Shown: one piece after another, positions 22,822 to 34,639 of the stretch | How positions within the stretch are numbered: position 1 is the first letter of the stretch | Layout: each line of letters opens with the position of its first letter | DNA from: Leptidea sinapis | Lineage: Eukaryota > Arthropoda > Insecta > Lepidoptera > Pieridae | NCBI RefSeq assembly: GCF_905404315.1 | Contig: NC_066279.1 | Span: 3,918,501 to 3,982,500, forward strand | Length of the DNA stretch: 64,000 nucleotides | Reading direction: 5' to 3' | Program-made: the position numbers and the translations under genes | Notes under the pieces: generated by a model | What the model saw: the letters and a program-made list of their open reading frames with translations, nothing else | Databases searched by the model: none | What the model was told of the DNA's origin: nothing

Positions 22822-22903
22822 TGCACTGTTTGAAAATTATTCTATAAAAATTAAACTTTATATTGAATTAAGTGTAAGTACAGTAAGCATTAAATCAATC
22901 ATT
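22822..22903 (+). other. 3' UTR of P450 gene 1, proximal part
   Basis: Lies between the TAA stop and the segmental duplication. Similar to the 3' flank of gene 2 (63449-63545; TTAAGTGTAAGTAC in both). The likely poly(A) signal AATAAA at 22955 falls inside duplication unit A. Confidence 0.5.
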
Positions 22904-23084
22904 AAATGGTTTTGGCTAAGCCATATTATATGATTTTATTATTCTAAAGATCTTAATAAATGTATTTTTCCTAATGTTGTTATTATTAAAAATAATCCAT
23001 CCATCCCATCTCAAAAGTTTTGTTGATATTGATGAAATATTATTTTAAAAAACAAATTTTAAATGTAAAAATATTCTCTGATCT

Positions 23085-23205
23085 CTGGTGCACCCCAGTA
23101 TCAGCTCGAACCATATTACCGTGTGCAACGCAGAGCTGCTTGAATTTTTGGAGTCCAATACAGTGCTCTGTGAACTACTAGATTACTTGGCGTAGTGTAT
23201 TTCTT
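23085..23205 (+). mobile_element. CR1-like LINE fragment (unit A)
   Basis: TCTCTGGTGCACCCCAGTAT, then GTGTGCAACGCAGAGCTGCT, the same as the block around 640-700 of the first LINE. Duplicated at 27219-27339. Confidence 0.7.
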
Positions 23206-23349
23206 CCACGTACAACCAATTTAATATAACTTATATAGAATCAATACAATATAAGAAAAAGATATTAAGCAAAGTCAGGAGTATGTATCTCAGATATTAT
23301 TTTTGCTATCTGATAAAGATATTTGAAATAAAATTCACAATTCAACGTT

Positions 23350-23745
23350 ATCCCTTTTTGCAGATGTTCTAAAATTCTATATTGATGCCTCTCCACCTAA
23401 CTGTAATCTCCTCCAGTCAGACCTTAACAATATTCAGCAATGGTGTGATGTGAATAATTGTAAATAACCATGTTACACGCAGAGAAGTCGTTGAAAATCT
23501 GAAGATTCCTGAGAACAAGCGCCGCACTGCACCAGGCGGCGCAGTTGACCAATCGATCCTCAGCAGTGAGGAAAGACTAAGAAGAGAGAGAGAGAAATAT
23601 AAATAAGTGCTATCATACTAGGTACCCCCGCAAAAAGAATACTTTAACTAATACATACAAATTGAATGGCATTGCGCTTCAGGAAGTTAGTGAAATACGC
23701 GCCTTGGGTGTAATACTACTCAGGCAATTTAATTTCAAACAACAT
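23350..23745 (+). mobile_element. Jockey-type RT remnants (unit A)
   Basis: Frames read SLFADVLKFYIDASPPN (a damaged YADD region) and NTYKLNGIALQEVSEIRALG. An unrelated-looking GC-rich piece (23480-23590) lies between. Duplicated at 27485-27880. Confidence 0.5.
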
Positions 23746-23747
23746 GT

Positions 23748-23792
<45 letters not shown>
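23748..23792. repeat. (TA)n microsatellite, about 21 repeats
   Basis: Uninterrupted TA run after CATGTAGA. The duplicate at 27881-27895 has about seven repeats. Confidence 0.95.
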
Positions 23793-23794
<2 letters not shown>

Positions 23795-23828
23795 ATTTAT
23801 AATCACTTATTGAACGTCAAAATCTACC

Positions 23829-24668
23829 ACCCATTCAAAAGAGACTGCCTCAGACCTGAGAAGAATGGGCGCAAGAAACTCAGCGGGCTTTTTTTTTATA
23901 TAAAATATGGATTACAATGTAATATCGTACAATACACATTTATAATTAAAGAGCCTGAGGGTGTTCGCTTTAATCCCAGTCCGTGGTGTCATTAAGTCAT
24001 CGTTTATGCTATAATAACCTTTCCCACACAAACGTTTTTTAACAATTCTTTTAAATTTCGTAACACATTTGTTTTGTACATTTTCTGAGATCATATTGTA
24101 GAAGCATATACATCGCCCAACAAAAGACTTACTAACTCGACCCAACCGAGTAGTAGGCATAACAAGTTTATGTTTGTTCCTCGTGTTAACATTATGAATG
24201 TCACAGTTTCTAGAAAATTCCTCAATGTGCTTATGAACATACAAAACATTATCAAAAATGTATTGAGAAGCAACAGTAAAAATGTTTATTCCTTTAAATT
24301 TTTCTCTTAATGATTCTTTAGGACCTTGGTTATAAATCGCGCGAATAGCCCTCTTCGGCAGCACAAAGATAGTATTAATATCGGCCGCACTGCCCCATAA
24401 CAATATACGATAGGACATAGTACTATGAAAATAACTAAAGTATACTAATCTTGCCGTATCTATGTCAGTTAACCGTCTGATTTTCTTAACCGCATATGCT
24501 GCAGAACTAAGCCTATTCGCCAATCCTTCAATATGGGGGCCCCACTGCAATTTGGAATCAAGATTAATGCCAAGAAATATAGCAGATTCCACTGGTTTTA
24601 CCACCTCTCCATTGAATAAAATATTCGCATCTACATTTTTGATATTTGGCGCGGTAAAATCAAGGCGA
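23829..24668 (-). mobile_element. Jockey-type LINE 3' half, minus strand (unit A, left arm)
   Basis: On the minus strand it reads FTAPNIKNVDANILFNGEVV, IFLGINLDSKLQWGPHIEGL, RLSSAAYAVKKIRRLTDIDT, TIFVLPKRAIRAIYNQG and KRIVKKRL to the ORF end near 23912. This is the region C-terminal to the RT active site. The tail region contains CCTCAGACCTGAGAAGAA. It faces a second fragment of the same family (24808-25352) and is open over most of its length. Confidence 0.8.
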
Positions 24669-24807
24669 TCAAGATCACGGGAATAGGTTGGATGAGACTG
24701 ACGACCATCCTGTTCTTGAAGCATCCTTACACAAACAATGAATTCAAGCTGTAAACGTGCATCTAATAGAGGATAATTTATATTTATACAGTTTATTACT
24801 TTTGCCG

Positions 24808-25352
24808 GGGCAATGCTGCCGATATCAATACCATCTTTGTGCTGTAGAAGAGGGCTATTCACGCTATTTATAAACTAGGGAATCATCGAGAGAAAAATTT
24901 AAAGAAATAAACATCTTGACTCAATGCCTCTCAATTTAATCTTGATAATGTTATGTATGTACATAGGCACATAAGTGAATTTGCTAGAAACTGTCATAGC
25001 CATAATGTTAACACTAAGAACAAACAAAATTATAATGTCTGCTACTCGATTAAGTCGAGTAAGTAAGTCTTTTGTGTGGCGTTGTATACGCTTTTACAAC
25101 AAGCTCCCAGATAATGTTCAAATCATATTTATTAGTAAATTCAAAAGAATTGTTAAAAAACGTTTGAGTGGTAAAAGACTTTATAAAGATACCACTGATT
25201 GGGAATTGAGCGACCGCCCACAGGCACTTAAATTATAAATTTTATTGTACGATTTTACATTGTAACCATATTTTTAAATAAAAAAAAGAAGCGGATGGGT
25301 TTTTTGTGCCCGTTCTTCTCAGGTCTGAGGCATACCTTTTGGAATGGGTGGT
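24808..25352 (+). mobile_element. Jockey-type LINE 3' end, plus strand (unit A, right arm)
   Basis: Reads GNAADINTIFVL, a stop, then KRAIHAIYKLG and later SKSFVWRCIRFYNKLPDNVQ and KRIVKKRLSGKRLY. It ends with the TTCTTCTCAGGTCTGAGG tail. It is homologous to the left arm but in opposite orientation, so the transcript of this stretch could fold back. Confidence 0.8.
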
Positions 25353-26225
25353 CCTTTTTGACTTTCATGCGATTCTATATCCTATTTTGAATATAAAAAT
25401 TTAAATTTATTACATATTTGATATTTAATACGCCTTTGTCAAACACAATTCATATATTGGATGCAGCACCGAAAAAACTAGTTTTTGTATATTACAGCCA
25501 TTGTAAAATACTCTATTAATCTCTATAATCTATGCTAAATAACCCACTTTAGGTTAATAATAATAGTTCGATGGGCACATGGCAGTAAGGCAAAAAACTA
25601 ACAGACATTAACAATAAAAAAAATGTAATTTTCTTTATGGTAGTAAAAAAGAGGTATCGACGACAACGAAAAATGCCACTGCTGAAGTGCCAATAACTTC
25701 TTAAAGACTCAGACTGCCACGACACCTAGACCAATGTAAAGAGCGCAAACACAATTTAGGTATTTTGATGTTTTAGTACTTTTGCCTTTCCAGTGACGGT
25801 AATATTTTCCGTTCACTTGGTTCACAATATCGAATTAATCTTAATAAAGATAATTTACATGTATTTATAATAACTATGAGTTAGTTTATGTAAATTTACA
25901 CAAATTAATGGTCAAATTGTTAATAAAAACATTTAATGAGTATAGCTATATTATGGAAATGAACAATATTTTTTGTTATTTGGTAGAGTTCGCATGACAG
26001 GCAACATAGCTTACGGTCACTGCTTGTGGCATTAAGGAGGCGATGGCTAGTCCATGCGTCATGCTCATGAACGGGCGCTACTTGCGGTGGCTGGATCATA
26101 CTCTCGCCGGGAAATCAGCTTAATATTTTTTATTCTTTTGAATTAAAGTTATTATATATTATTTTATATATAATTGCTAATAAAATGCTCGCATAATGCC
26201 CTTATTTCATTCACGGTATGTTTTT
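25353..26225. other. Unclassified middle of duplication unit A
   Basis: AT-rich, with one GC-rich island at 25990-26110 (GGAGGCGATGGCTAGTCCAT, GCGCTACTTGCGGTGGCTGG). No ORF. Duplicated at about 29460-30330. Confidence 0.45.
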
Positions 26226-26227
26226 TT

Positions 26228-26372
26228 TATGAAAATAAGGGACGAGACGAGCAGGACGCTCAGCTGCTGGTAAGTGATACGCCTTACCCATTACAATGCA
26301 GTGCCGCTCAGGATTCTTGAAAAACCCAAAAATTCTGAACAGCACTATAATTGCGCTCGCCACCTTGAGACA
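26228..26372 (+). repeat. Interspersed repeat A (unit A)
   Basis: GGGACGAGACGAGCAGGACG, then CTCAGGATTCTTGAAAAACC and CACCTTGAGACATAAGATG. The duplicate is at 30338-30483. Confidence 0.75.
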
Positions 26373-26689
26373 TAAGATGTTAATTCTCAAATTTGTGGAT
26401 TGATCCTCAATAACTGTAACTATATTTTTACATATTCATTTACATTTTTTGACTAAGGCATTTAGTAATTTCGTTTGAGTATTTTTGTTGAGAGCATCCT
26501 TAGAGTTTCTTGCTCCTTCTTCTCTAAGGAAATCTGCCTTTCAAACGAGCTGTATAAAAAAGTGACATATTTCAAGTGTAATGCAATTACCTAACTGTAA
26601 CTGACTTACCAAATAGAATATATTTGATTTGATTTGATAATCAATGTCGTTTCAATGTATACTTAACATCTTTCGTAAGCAAACCTCCC

Positions 26690-26860
26690 ATTAACTCCGC
26701 TTCACGAGAATGTGCTACATGACATGGGTTTGTCGTATCGTACTTTCAATAAATGCGAGTATACCTTTCGTAAAGGCCGACAACGCTCCTTCAATTTATA
26801 TCTTCAACTTCAAAGGTAATTCGTATGTTGAGAGGATGTGGGCGGCCATGATCACAAAAA
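26690..26860 (+). repeat. Diverged CR1-like LINE 3' tail (unit A)
   Basis: CGTAAAGGCCGACAACGCTC, then ATGTGGGCGGCCATGATCAC, a diverged form of the usual AAAGGCCGGCAACGCTCC end. The duplicate is at about 32960-33140. Confidence 0.6.
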
Positions 26861-27218
26861 CACATACAATTGTCTGGTGCTAAAGAGAGCAATAATCTCA
26901 TAGTTTTCGCTAGAACTACCTAATTAAGTCATTAAAAATAATTTAGAGGCCTTATTCTTTTTTGTGAATCATAATTATAACATTTAACTATGTTCTTCAT
27001 TGATTATTACAGGAAATCACATTAATTAATGAACATAAATGGTTTTGGATAAGCCATATTATTTGATTTTATTATTCTAAAGATCTTAATAAATGTATTT
27101 TTCCTAATGTTGTTATTATTAAAAATAATCCATCCATCCCATCTCAAAAGTTTTGTTGATATTGATGAAATATTATTTTAAAAAACAAATTTTAAATGTA
27201 AAAATATTCTCTGATCTC

Positions 27219-27339
27219 TGGTGCACCCCAGTATCAGCTCGAACCATATTACCGTGTGCAACGCAGAGCTGCTTGAATTTTTGGAGTCCAATACAGTGCT
27301 CTGTGAACTACTAGATTACTTGGCGTAGTGTATTTCTTC
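27219..27339 (+). mobile_element. CR1-like LINE fragment (unit B)
   Basis: Duplicate of 23085-23205, effectively identical in the blocks compared. Confidence 0.7.
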
Positions 27340-27484
27340 CACGTACAACCAATTTAATATAACTTATATAGAATCAATACAATATAAGAAAAAGATATTA
27401 AGCAAAGTCAGGAGTATGTATCTCAGATATTATTTTTGCTATCTGATAAAGATATTTGAAATAAAATTCACAATTCAACGTTAT

Positions 27485-27880
27485 CCCTTTTTGCAGATGT
27501 TCTAAAATTCTATATTGATGCCTCTCCACCTAACTGTAATCTCCTCCAGTCAGACCTTAACAATATTCAGCAATGGTGTGATGTGAATAATTGTAAATAA
27601 CCATGTTACACGCAGAGAAGTCGTTGAAAATCTGAAGATTCCTGAGAACAAGCGCCGCACTGCACCAGGCGGCGCAGTTGACCAATCGATCCTCAGCAGT
27701 GAGGAAAGACTAAGAAGAGAGAGAGAGAAATATAAATAAGTGCTATCATACTAGGTACCCCCGCAAAAAGAATACTTTAACTAATACATACAAATTGAAT
27801 GGCATTGCGCTTCAGGAAGTTAGTGAAATACGCGCCTTGGGTGTAATACTACTCAGGCAATTTAATTTCAAACAACATGT
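27485..27880 (+). mobile_element. Jockey-type RT remnants (unit B)
   Basis: Duplicate of 23350-23745. Confidence 0.5.
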
Positions 27881-27895
27881 AGATATATATATATA
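27881..27895. repeat. (TA)n microsatellite, about 7 repeats (unit B)
   Basis: Short counterpart of the 23748 run, between the same flanks CATGTAGA and GGATTTATAATC. Confidence 0.9.
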
Positions 27896-27931
27896 GGATT
27901 TATAATCACTTATTGAACGTCAAAATCTACC

Positions 27932-28772
27932 ACCCATTCAAAAGAGACTGCCTCAGACCTGAGAAGAATGGGCGCAAGAAACTCAGCGGGCCTTTTTTTT
28001 TATATAAAATATGGATTACAATGTAATATCGTACAATACACATTTATAATTAAAGAGCCTGAGGGTGTTCGCTTTAATCCCAGTCCGTGGTGTCATTAAG
28101 TCATCGTTTATGCTATAATAACCTTTCCCACACAAACGTTTTTTAACAATTCTTTTAAATTTCGTAACACATTTGTTTTGTACATTTTCTGAGATCATAT
28201 TGTAGAAGCATATACATCGCCCAACAAAAGACTTACTAACTCGACCCAACCGAGTAGTAGGCATAACAAGTTTATGTTTGTTCCTCGTGTTAACATTATG
28301 AATGTCACAGTTTCTAGAAAATTCCTCAATGTGCTTATGAACATACAAAACATTATCAAAAATGTATTGAGAAGCAACAGTAAAAATGTTTATTCCTTTA
28401 AATTTTTCTCTTAATGATTCTTTAGGACCTTGGTTATAAATCGCGCGAATAGCCCTCTTCGGCAGCACAAAGATAGTATTAATATCGGCCGCACTGCCCC
28501 ATAACAATATACGATAGGACATAGTACTATGAAAATAACTAAAGTATACTAATCTTGCCGTATCTATGTCAGTTAACCGTCTGATTTTCTTAACCGCATA
28601 TGCTGCAGAACTAAGCCTATTCGCCAATCCTTCAATATGGGGGCCCCACTGCAATTTGGAATCAAGATTAATGCCAAGAAATATAGCAGATTCCACTGGT
28701 TTTACCACCTCTCCATTTTATAAAATATTCGCATCTACATTTTTGATATTTGGCGCGGTAAAATCAAGGCGA
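27932..28772 (-). mobile_element. Jockey-type LINE 3' half, minus strand (unit B, left arm)
   Basis: Duplicate of 23829-24668. The encoded residues are the same over the compared 230 codons from VKPVESAIFLG to the end. One change removes the 'LFNGE' stretch upstream (TTGAAT to TTTTAT near 28718), introducing a stop. Confidence 0.8.
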
Positions 28773-28909
28773 TCAAATCAAGATCACAGGATGTTGGATG
28801 AGACCGACGACCATCCTGTTCTTGAAGCATCCTTACACAAACAATGAATTCAAGCTGTAAAGGTGCATCTAATAGAGGATAATTTATATTTATACAGTTT
28901 ATTAGTTTT

Positions 28910-29456
28910 GCCGGGGCAATGCTGCCGATATCAATACCATCTTTGTGCTGTAGAAGAGGGCTATTCACGCTATTTATAAACTAGGGAATCATCGAGAGAA
29001 AAAATTAAAGAAATAAACATCTTGACTCAATGCCTCTCAATTTAATCTTGATAATGTTATGTATGTACATAGGCACATAAGTGAATTTGCTAGAAACTGT
29101 CATAACCGTAATGTTAACACTAAGAACAAACAAACTTATAATGTCTGCTACTCGATTAAGTCGAGTAAGTAAGTCTTTTGTGTGGCGTTGTATACGCTTT
29201 TACAACAAGCTCCCAGATAATGTTCAAATCATATTTATTAGTAAATTCAAAAGAATTGTTAAAAAACGTTTGAGTGGTAAAAGACTTTATAAAGATACCA
29301 CTGATTGGGAATTGAGCGACCGCCCACAGGCACTTCAATTATAAATTTTATTGTACGATTTTACATTGTAACCATATTTTTAAATAAAAAAAAGAAGCGG
29401 ATGGGTTTGTTCTGCCCGTTCTTCTCAGGTCTGAGGCATACCTTTTGGAATGGGTG
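28910..29456 (+). mobile_element. Jockey-type LINE 3' end, plus strand (unit B, right arm)
   Basis: Duplicate of 24808-25352, again facing the left arm. Confidence 0.8.
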
Positions 29457-30330
29457 GTCCTTTTTGACTTTCATGCGATTTTATATCCTATTTTGAATAT
29501 AAAAATTTAAATTTATTACATATTTGATATTTAATACGCCTTTAACTAACACAATTCATATATTGGATGCAGCACCGTACAAACTATTTTTTGTAAATTA
29601 CAGCCATTGTAAAATACTCTATTAATCTCTATAATCTATGCTGAATAACCCACTTTAGGTTAATAATAATAGTTCGATGGGCACATGGCAGTAAGGCAAT
29701 AAACTAACAGACATTAACAATAAAAAAAATGTAATTTTCTTTATGGTAGTAAAAAAGAGGTGTCGACGACAACAAAAAATGCCACTGCTAAAGTGCCAAT
29801 TACTTCTTAGACTCAGACTGCCACGACACCTAGACTAATGTAAAGAGCGCAAACGCAATTTAGGTATATTGATGTTTTAGTACTTTTGCCTTTCCAGTGA
29901 CGGTAATATTTTCCGTTCACTTGGTTCACAATATCAAATTAATCTTAATAAAGATAATTTACATGTATTTATAATAACTATGAGTTAGTTTATGTAAATT
30001 TACACACATTAAAAATTGTTAATAAAGGCATTTAATGTGTATAGCTATATTATGGAAATGAACATTATTTTTTGTTATTTGGTAGAGTTCGCATGACAGG
30101 CAACATCATGCTAGCTTACGGTCACTGCTTGTGGCATTAAGGAGGCGATGGCTAGTCCATGCGTCATGCTCATGAACGGGCGCTACTTGCGGTGGCTGAA
30201 TGATACTCTCGCCGGGAAATCAGCTTAATTTTTTTTATTCTTTTGAATTAAAGTTATTATATATTATTTTATATATAATTGCTAATAAAATGCTCGCATA
30301 ATGCCCTTATTTTATTTACGGTATGTTTTT
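29457..30330. other. Unclassified middle of duplication unit B
   Basis: Duplicate of 25353-26225 with small indels (for example an extra CATGCTAG near 30108). No genes seen. Confidence 0.45.
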
Positions 30331-30331
30331 T

Positions 30332-30483
30332 TATGAAAATAAGGGACGAGACGAGCAGGACGCTCAGCTGCTGGTTATTGATACGCCTTACCCATTACAA
30401 TGCAGTGCCGCTCAGGATTCTTGAAAAACCCAAAAATTCTGAGCAGCACTATAATTGCGCTCGTCACCTTGAGACATAAGATG
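30332..30483 (+). repeat. Interspersed repeat A (unit B)
   Basis: Duplicate of 26228-26372. Confidence 0.75.
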
Positions 30484-30684
30484 TTAAGTCTCAAATTTGT
30501 GGATTGATGCATCTTCTGTATTGTACTATATGTATGTATCCTCAATAACTGTAACTATATTTTAACATATTCATTTACATTTTTTGACTAAGGCATTTAG
30601 TAATTTCGTTTGAGTATTTTTGTTGAGAGCATCCTTAGAGTTTCTTGCTCCTTCTTCTCTAAGGCAATCTGCCTTTCAAACGAG

Positions 30685-32838
30685 AGGAATATAACTCAGT
30701 ATTTACATCCAAGACTATTTTTATAAATAAAAGGCCATGCTTTAGTGACTGGGCTACTGTAGGCATCCATAAAAGTAGAAAACGACTGTATGAATTATAT
30801 AATGAGAAAAAATTTAACACAAGTGTTAAATTCATTAGTTATTTTAAAAAATATTCCAAAATATTTAAAATAGTATGTAGAACAGCTAAATCTCGTTTTT
30901 TAAGTGAAAAGATTAAGAATAGCAATGATAAAATAAAAACCACATGGAGCATTATTAATGCTGAGACAGGAAAGTCTAAATCACATAAGACTGATTATTG
31001 CCTACAATATAACGGGAAAACGGTTAAATCAGAAACTGAAATAGCTTCATTATTTGACAATTTCTTTTTGAATATCCCAATCTCAACAACTGAGTCCCTA
31101 AATTCTTCACCTCTACTAGCTGAAACTATGTTGAAAGAAAATGTCGAAGAATGTTCTAAATATTTTAAATTTCAATATGTGCACTATACTGAGGTCATTA
31201 AAGTATTTAACTCTTTAAAATTAAAAAATACAATTGACCTCTGGGGTGATTCTGTCAGTTTAATTAAAACTATAATCTCTGTCATAGCTCCACAATTAGT
31301 AATAATATTTAATAAATGTATTGACTGTGGTACCTTTCCTGATCTGATGAAATATAGTAAGACTACCTGTTTTTAAATCAGGTAATACTAGTGATCTCTC
31401 AAATTTTAGACCTATATCTATCTATTGCCTGTTTTCAGTAAAATCTTTGAAAAACTTATTTTAAATCAAATGCAGACACACTTTAGTACTTTGCTGACGT
31501 GTAAACAGTTTGGATTTACGAAAGGTTGCTCAACAACTGATGCGGGTGTTGAGCTCATATCATATCTATGATGCCTGGGAGGATTCAATGGATGCGCTCG
31601 GTGTTTCAGGCCAGGCAATCGATTGCGTCCAACACGAGACTCTTATCAGGAAATTACAACACTATGGCATCAGGAACAATGCGCTGACACTTATTAGTTC
31701 TTATTTAGAAAATAGAATTCAAACTGTTGATATAAATGGAAAACGCGCCCCTGGATCAACCATAAAAATGGGTGTCCCACAGGGTTCAATTCTTGGTCCA
31801 TTTCTATTCTTGATCTATATAAATGATTTGCCATATGTTGTTAAGGATAATCATGAAATTGTTCTATTCGCTGATGACACATCCCTTTTATTTAAGATTA
31901 AAAGACGTGAATCAGTCTTGGATGATGTAAACAATGCCTTGTCCAAAATTGTTCATTGGTTCAATGCTAATAATTTGCTTTTGAATAGTAAGAAAACTAA
32001 ATGTATTAAATTCTTAACCCCAAATGTCAGTCAGGTGAATTCAAATGTACTTGTGAACGGGGAGTACTTGGAACTTGTAGACACCACAGTTTTTTTGGGT
32101 ATTACTTTAAACGCAAAACTCCAATGGCGTCCACATATGGCTGGTTTGGCGAATAGACTTAGTTCTGCAGCATTTGCTGTAAGGAAAATTCGCCAGCTCA
32201 CAAACGAAGACACGGCACGTGTCGTATATTTTAGTTATTTCCATACTTTTATGTTTTACGGTATATTACTGTGGGGACACGTTAGTGATAATCAAACGAT
32301 TTTTGTGCTGCAGAAAAGAGCTGTTCGAGCAATCTACAATCTGTCCAGTAGACTCGTTGAGAGATAAATTTAAGGAGATCAACATATTAACAGTACCATG
32401 TCAATACATATTTGAAAACCTAATATTTGTGCACAATAATATATAGATCGTTTTAAAAAAAACAGTGACATTCATAACTGCAACACTAGAAATAAACATA
32501 ATCTTGCTCTGATTCACACAAGGCTAACGAAAATAGACAAATCATTCAGAGGACAATGTGTCCGTTTTTATAATAAAATCCCTGATGAAATTTGCAAACT
32601 ACAATTAAAAAAGTTTAAAATATTTGTTAAACAGAAACTTTTAAAAAAAGCTTATTATACAATTAAAGATTATATAACAGATAAAAGTGCATGGGATTAA
32701 AGCAATGTAAATAATATTATAATAATTTAGCAGTTGGACTGTATTATTCTATTATTTGTATATTTTCTTGACTTCAAAAAGTGATGCGGTTATCTTATTT
32801 TGAGAAATAAACTATTTGAATTTGAATTTGAATTTGAG
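30685..32838 (+). mobile_element. Jockey-type LINE inserted in unit B only
   Basis: Unit A reads CAAACGAGCTGTATAAA without interruption at 26543-26559. In unit B, 2154 bp separate CAAACGAG from CTGTATAAA, and GAG is possibly duplicated at the 3' edge. The 3' end is a (GAATTT)n tail, typical of target-primed insertion. The frame 31510-32367 has VPQGSILGPFLFLIYINDLP and FADD (catalytic), followed by the NTIFVLQKRAVRAIYN-like region. The N-terminal RT part lies in another frame, with KNTIDLWGDSVSL near 31220. It is 5'-truncated and frame-shifted, so inactive. Confidence 0.88.
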
Positions 32839-32959
32839 CTGTATAAAAAAGTGACATATTTCAAGTGTAATGCAATTACCTAACTGTAACTGACTTACCA
32901 AATAGAATATTTTTGATTTGATTTGATAATCAATGTCGTTTCAATGTATACTTAACATC

Positions 32960-33145
32960 TTTCGTAAGCAAACCTCTCATTAACTCCGCTTCACGAGAAT
33001 GTGCTACATGACATGGGTTTGTCGTATCGTACTTTCAATAAATGCGAGTATACCTTTCTTAAAGGCCGACAACGCTCCTTCAATTTATACCTTACACTCA
33101 AAGGTAATTCGTATGTTGAGAGGATGTGGGCGGCCATGATCACAA
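32960..33145 (+). repeat. Diverged CR1-like LINE 3' tail (unit B)
   Basis: Duplicate of 26690-26860. Confidence 0.6.
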
Positions 33146-33325
33146 AAACACATACAATTGTCTGGTGCTAAAGAGAGCAATAATCTTATAGTTTTCGCTT
33201 GAACTACCTAATTAAGTCATTAAGAATAATTTTGAAGCCTTATTATTTTTTGTGAATCATAATTATAACAGTTAACTTTGTTTTTCATTGATTATTACAG
33301 GAAATCACATTAATTAATGAACATA

Positions 33326-34104
33326 ATTGGGCAATGAAACAGAGTAGTAAAGAAATTTGGTTTTAATGTTTTTTTTTACTTTGAATTTGATATGAAGGTC
33401 TTGAATGTATTGTTGAAATAATGAATAATTATTATAAGGCGTCAATTAATATTATATCATGTTGTGATTGAAATATGTGAAATATATTGATGAATATATA
33501 AATTTCTAATTAAAATAAACTAACAAAAAATAAGAGAAAAGACTTTCTGTAGCTCAGCTCACTGGTATGTTTGGACTCGAATTAGATGTTTATCGACAGG
33601 CAGAGAGATCGACAGATGCGTTAGTGATTCTTTAATAGTTACAGTTTTTTCACTCAGATGTATGGAGCCCTGAAACATAGGTGAATTCGATTACAGTCAG
33701 TCCAAGAACCTTGGAGAACTGTGGTAATGATTTTTTTAATCTCCTCATCTTAGAATTCAAAATGACCCAAATTCATTAACTGCAGCCGCGAGAATCTTAG
33801 AAATGATCATTGTTACTTTTATAGCTTTCTTTCGCCGTCAGTCAATTCATGTGGACCCGATTTAGAAATCATATCGCATTCCTTGGAGTTGGAACTTGAG
33901 TTTTAGGGGATAAAAAGTACCGACGTCATGTACCATTGACGATCTTCTTTTCTATCTTAGATTTCAAAAACGAAATAGCCAGCACACGTTCACTTCCTGT
34001 CTGTGCACCGTACGAGGAACCCCAAGGCATAACTTACTACTTAGTAACCTCTGGGAGTCATGACGCTACATGGTATTTGTAATAAGTTCGACTCGGTCGT
34101 ATTA
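33326..34104. other. Intergenic stretch between duplication and gene 2
   Basis: No coding motif. Moderately GC-rich around 33640-34080, without a recognised repeat family. Confidence 0.4.
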
Positions 34105-34362
34105 TGTGTAAGCATTACTGTGTTTCGGTCTGAAGGGCGCCGTAGCTAGTGAAATTACTGGGCAAATGAGACTTGACAACTAATATCTCAAGGTGACGAG
34201 CGTGTTAGAATGGCTACGAGAAATAGAGTATAAAGGGTATGGAAGCGCAGTTGTAGTGCCACTCAGAATTTTTGGGTTTTTAAATTTTCCTGAGCGGCAC
34301 TGCATTGTATCAATTACCATCAGCTGAACGTCCTGCTCGTCTCGTCCCTTATATTCGTAAAA
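34105..34362 (-). repeat. Interspersed repeat A, minus strand, upstream of gene 2
   Basis: Reverse complement blocks: TCGGTCTGAAGGGCGCCGTA, GCGGCACTGCATTG, and GAACGTCCTGCTCGTCTCGT. About 750 bp upstream of the gene 2 start. Confidence 0.75.
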
Positions 34363-34639
34363 AAAGCTTCTATTGTGACTGATCGCGTTGAAATCTATGG
34401 TGCGTAAAAATGTTCGTTGCACATTCTCCAGTATATCTATATATTTATTACAAATTGGGTATCAGATTTGTACTGAGTATTCTTCTTGAGATCATAATAT
34501 AAGGCTTTTATACAAAAACAAAGATGTAAAAGGAAGTCTTGAAGTCACAAGAAGATCTCTTACCGAAAGCATATTCGGTTTTGTATTTTCTAGTACTTAC
34601 ATATTTATCTAAATGCAGTTTAGAATGCTCACATAATAT

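Larger units (their letters stand above)
22904..27036. repeat. Segmental duplication unit A (4.13 kb)
   Basis: The sequence from AAATGGTTTTGG at 22904 recurs from 27037 with few mismatches. It ends in ATTAATTAATGAACAT, as unit B does at 33325. It contains the end of the gene 1 3' UTR, LINE fragments, an inverted LINE pair, a TA microsatellite, repeat A and a LINE tail. Differences from B include the (TA)n length and small indels. Confidence 0.92.
27037..33325. repeat. Segmental duplication unit B (6.29 kb including a 2.15-kb LINE)
   Basis: Direct tandem copy of 22904-27036. Removing the LINE insert 30685-32838 leaves about 4134 bp against 4133 bp for unit A. It carries an orphan copy of the gene 1 poly(A)-signal region (AATAAATG near 27090) with no P450 exon in front. 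Confidence 0.92.

Noticed and set aside
23829..25352. Twin-priming inversion of a single LINE insertion
   Set aside because: Twin priming inverts a different part of the element. Here both arms contain the same 3' segment and each has its own tail, so two insertions or a rearrangement are needed.
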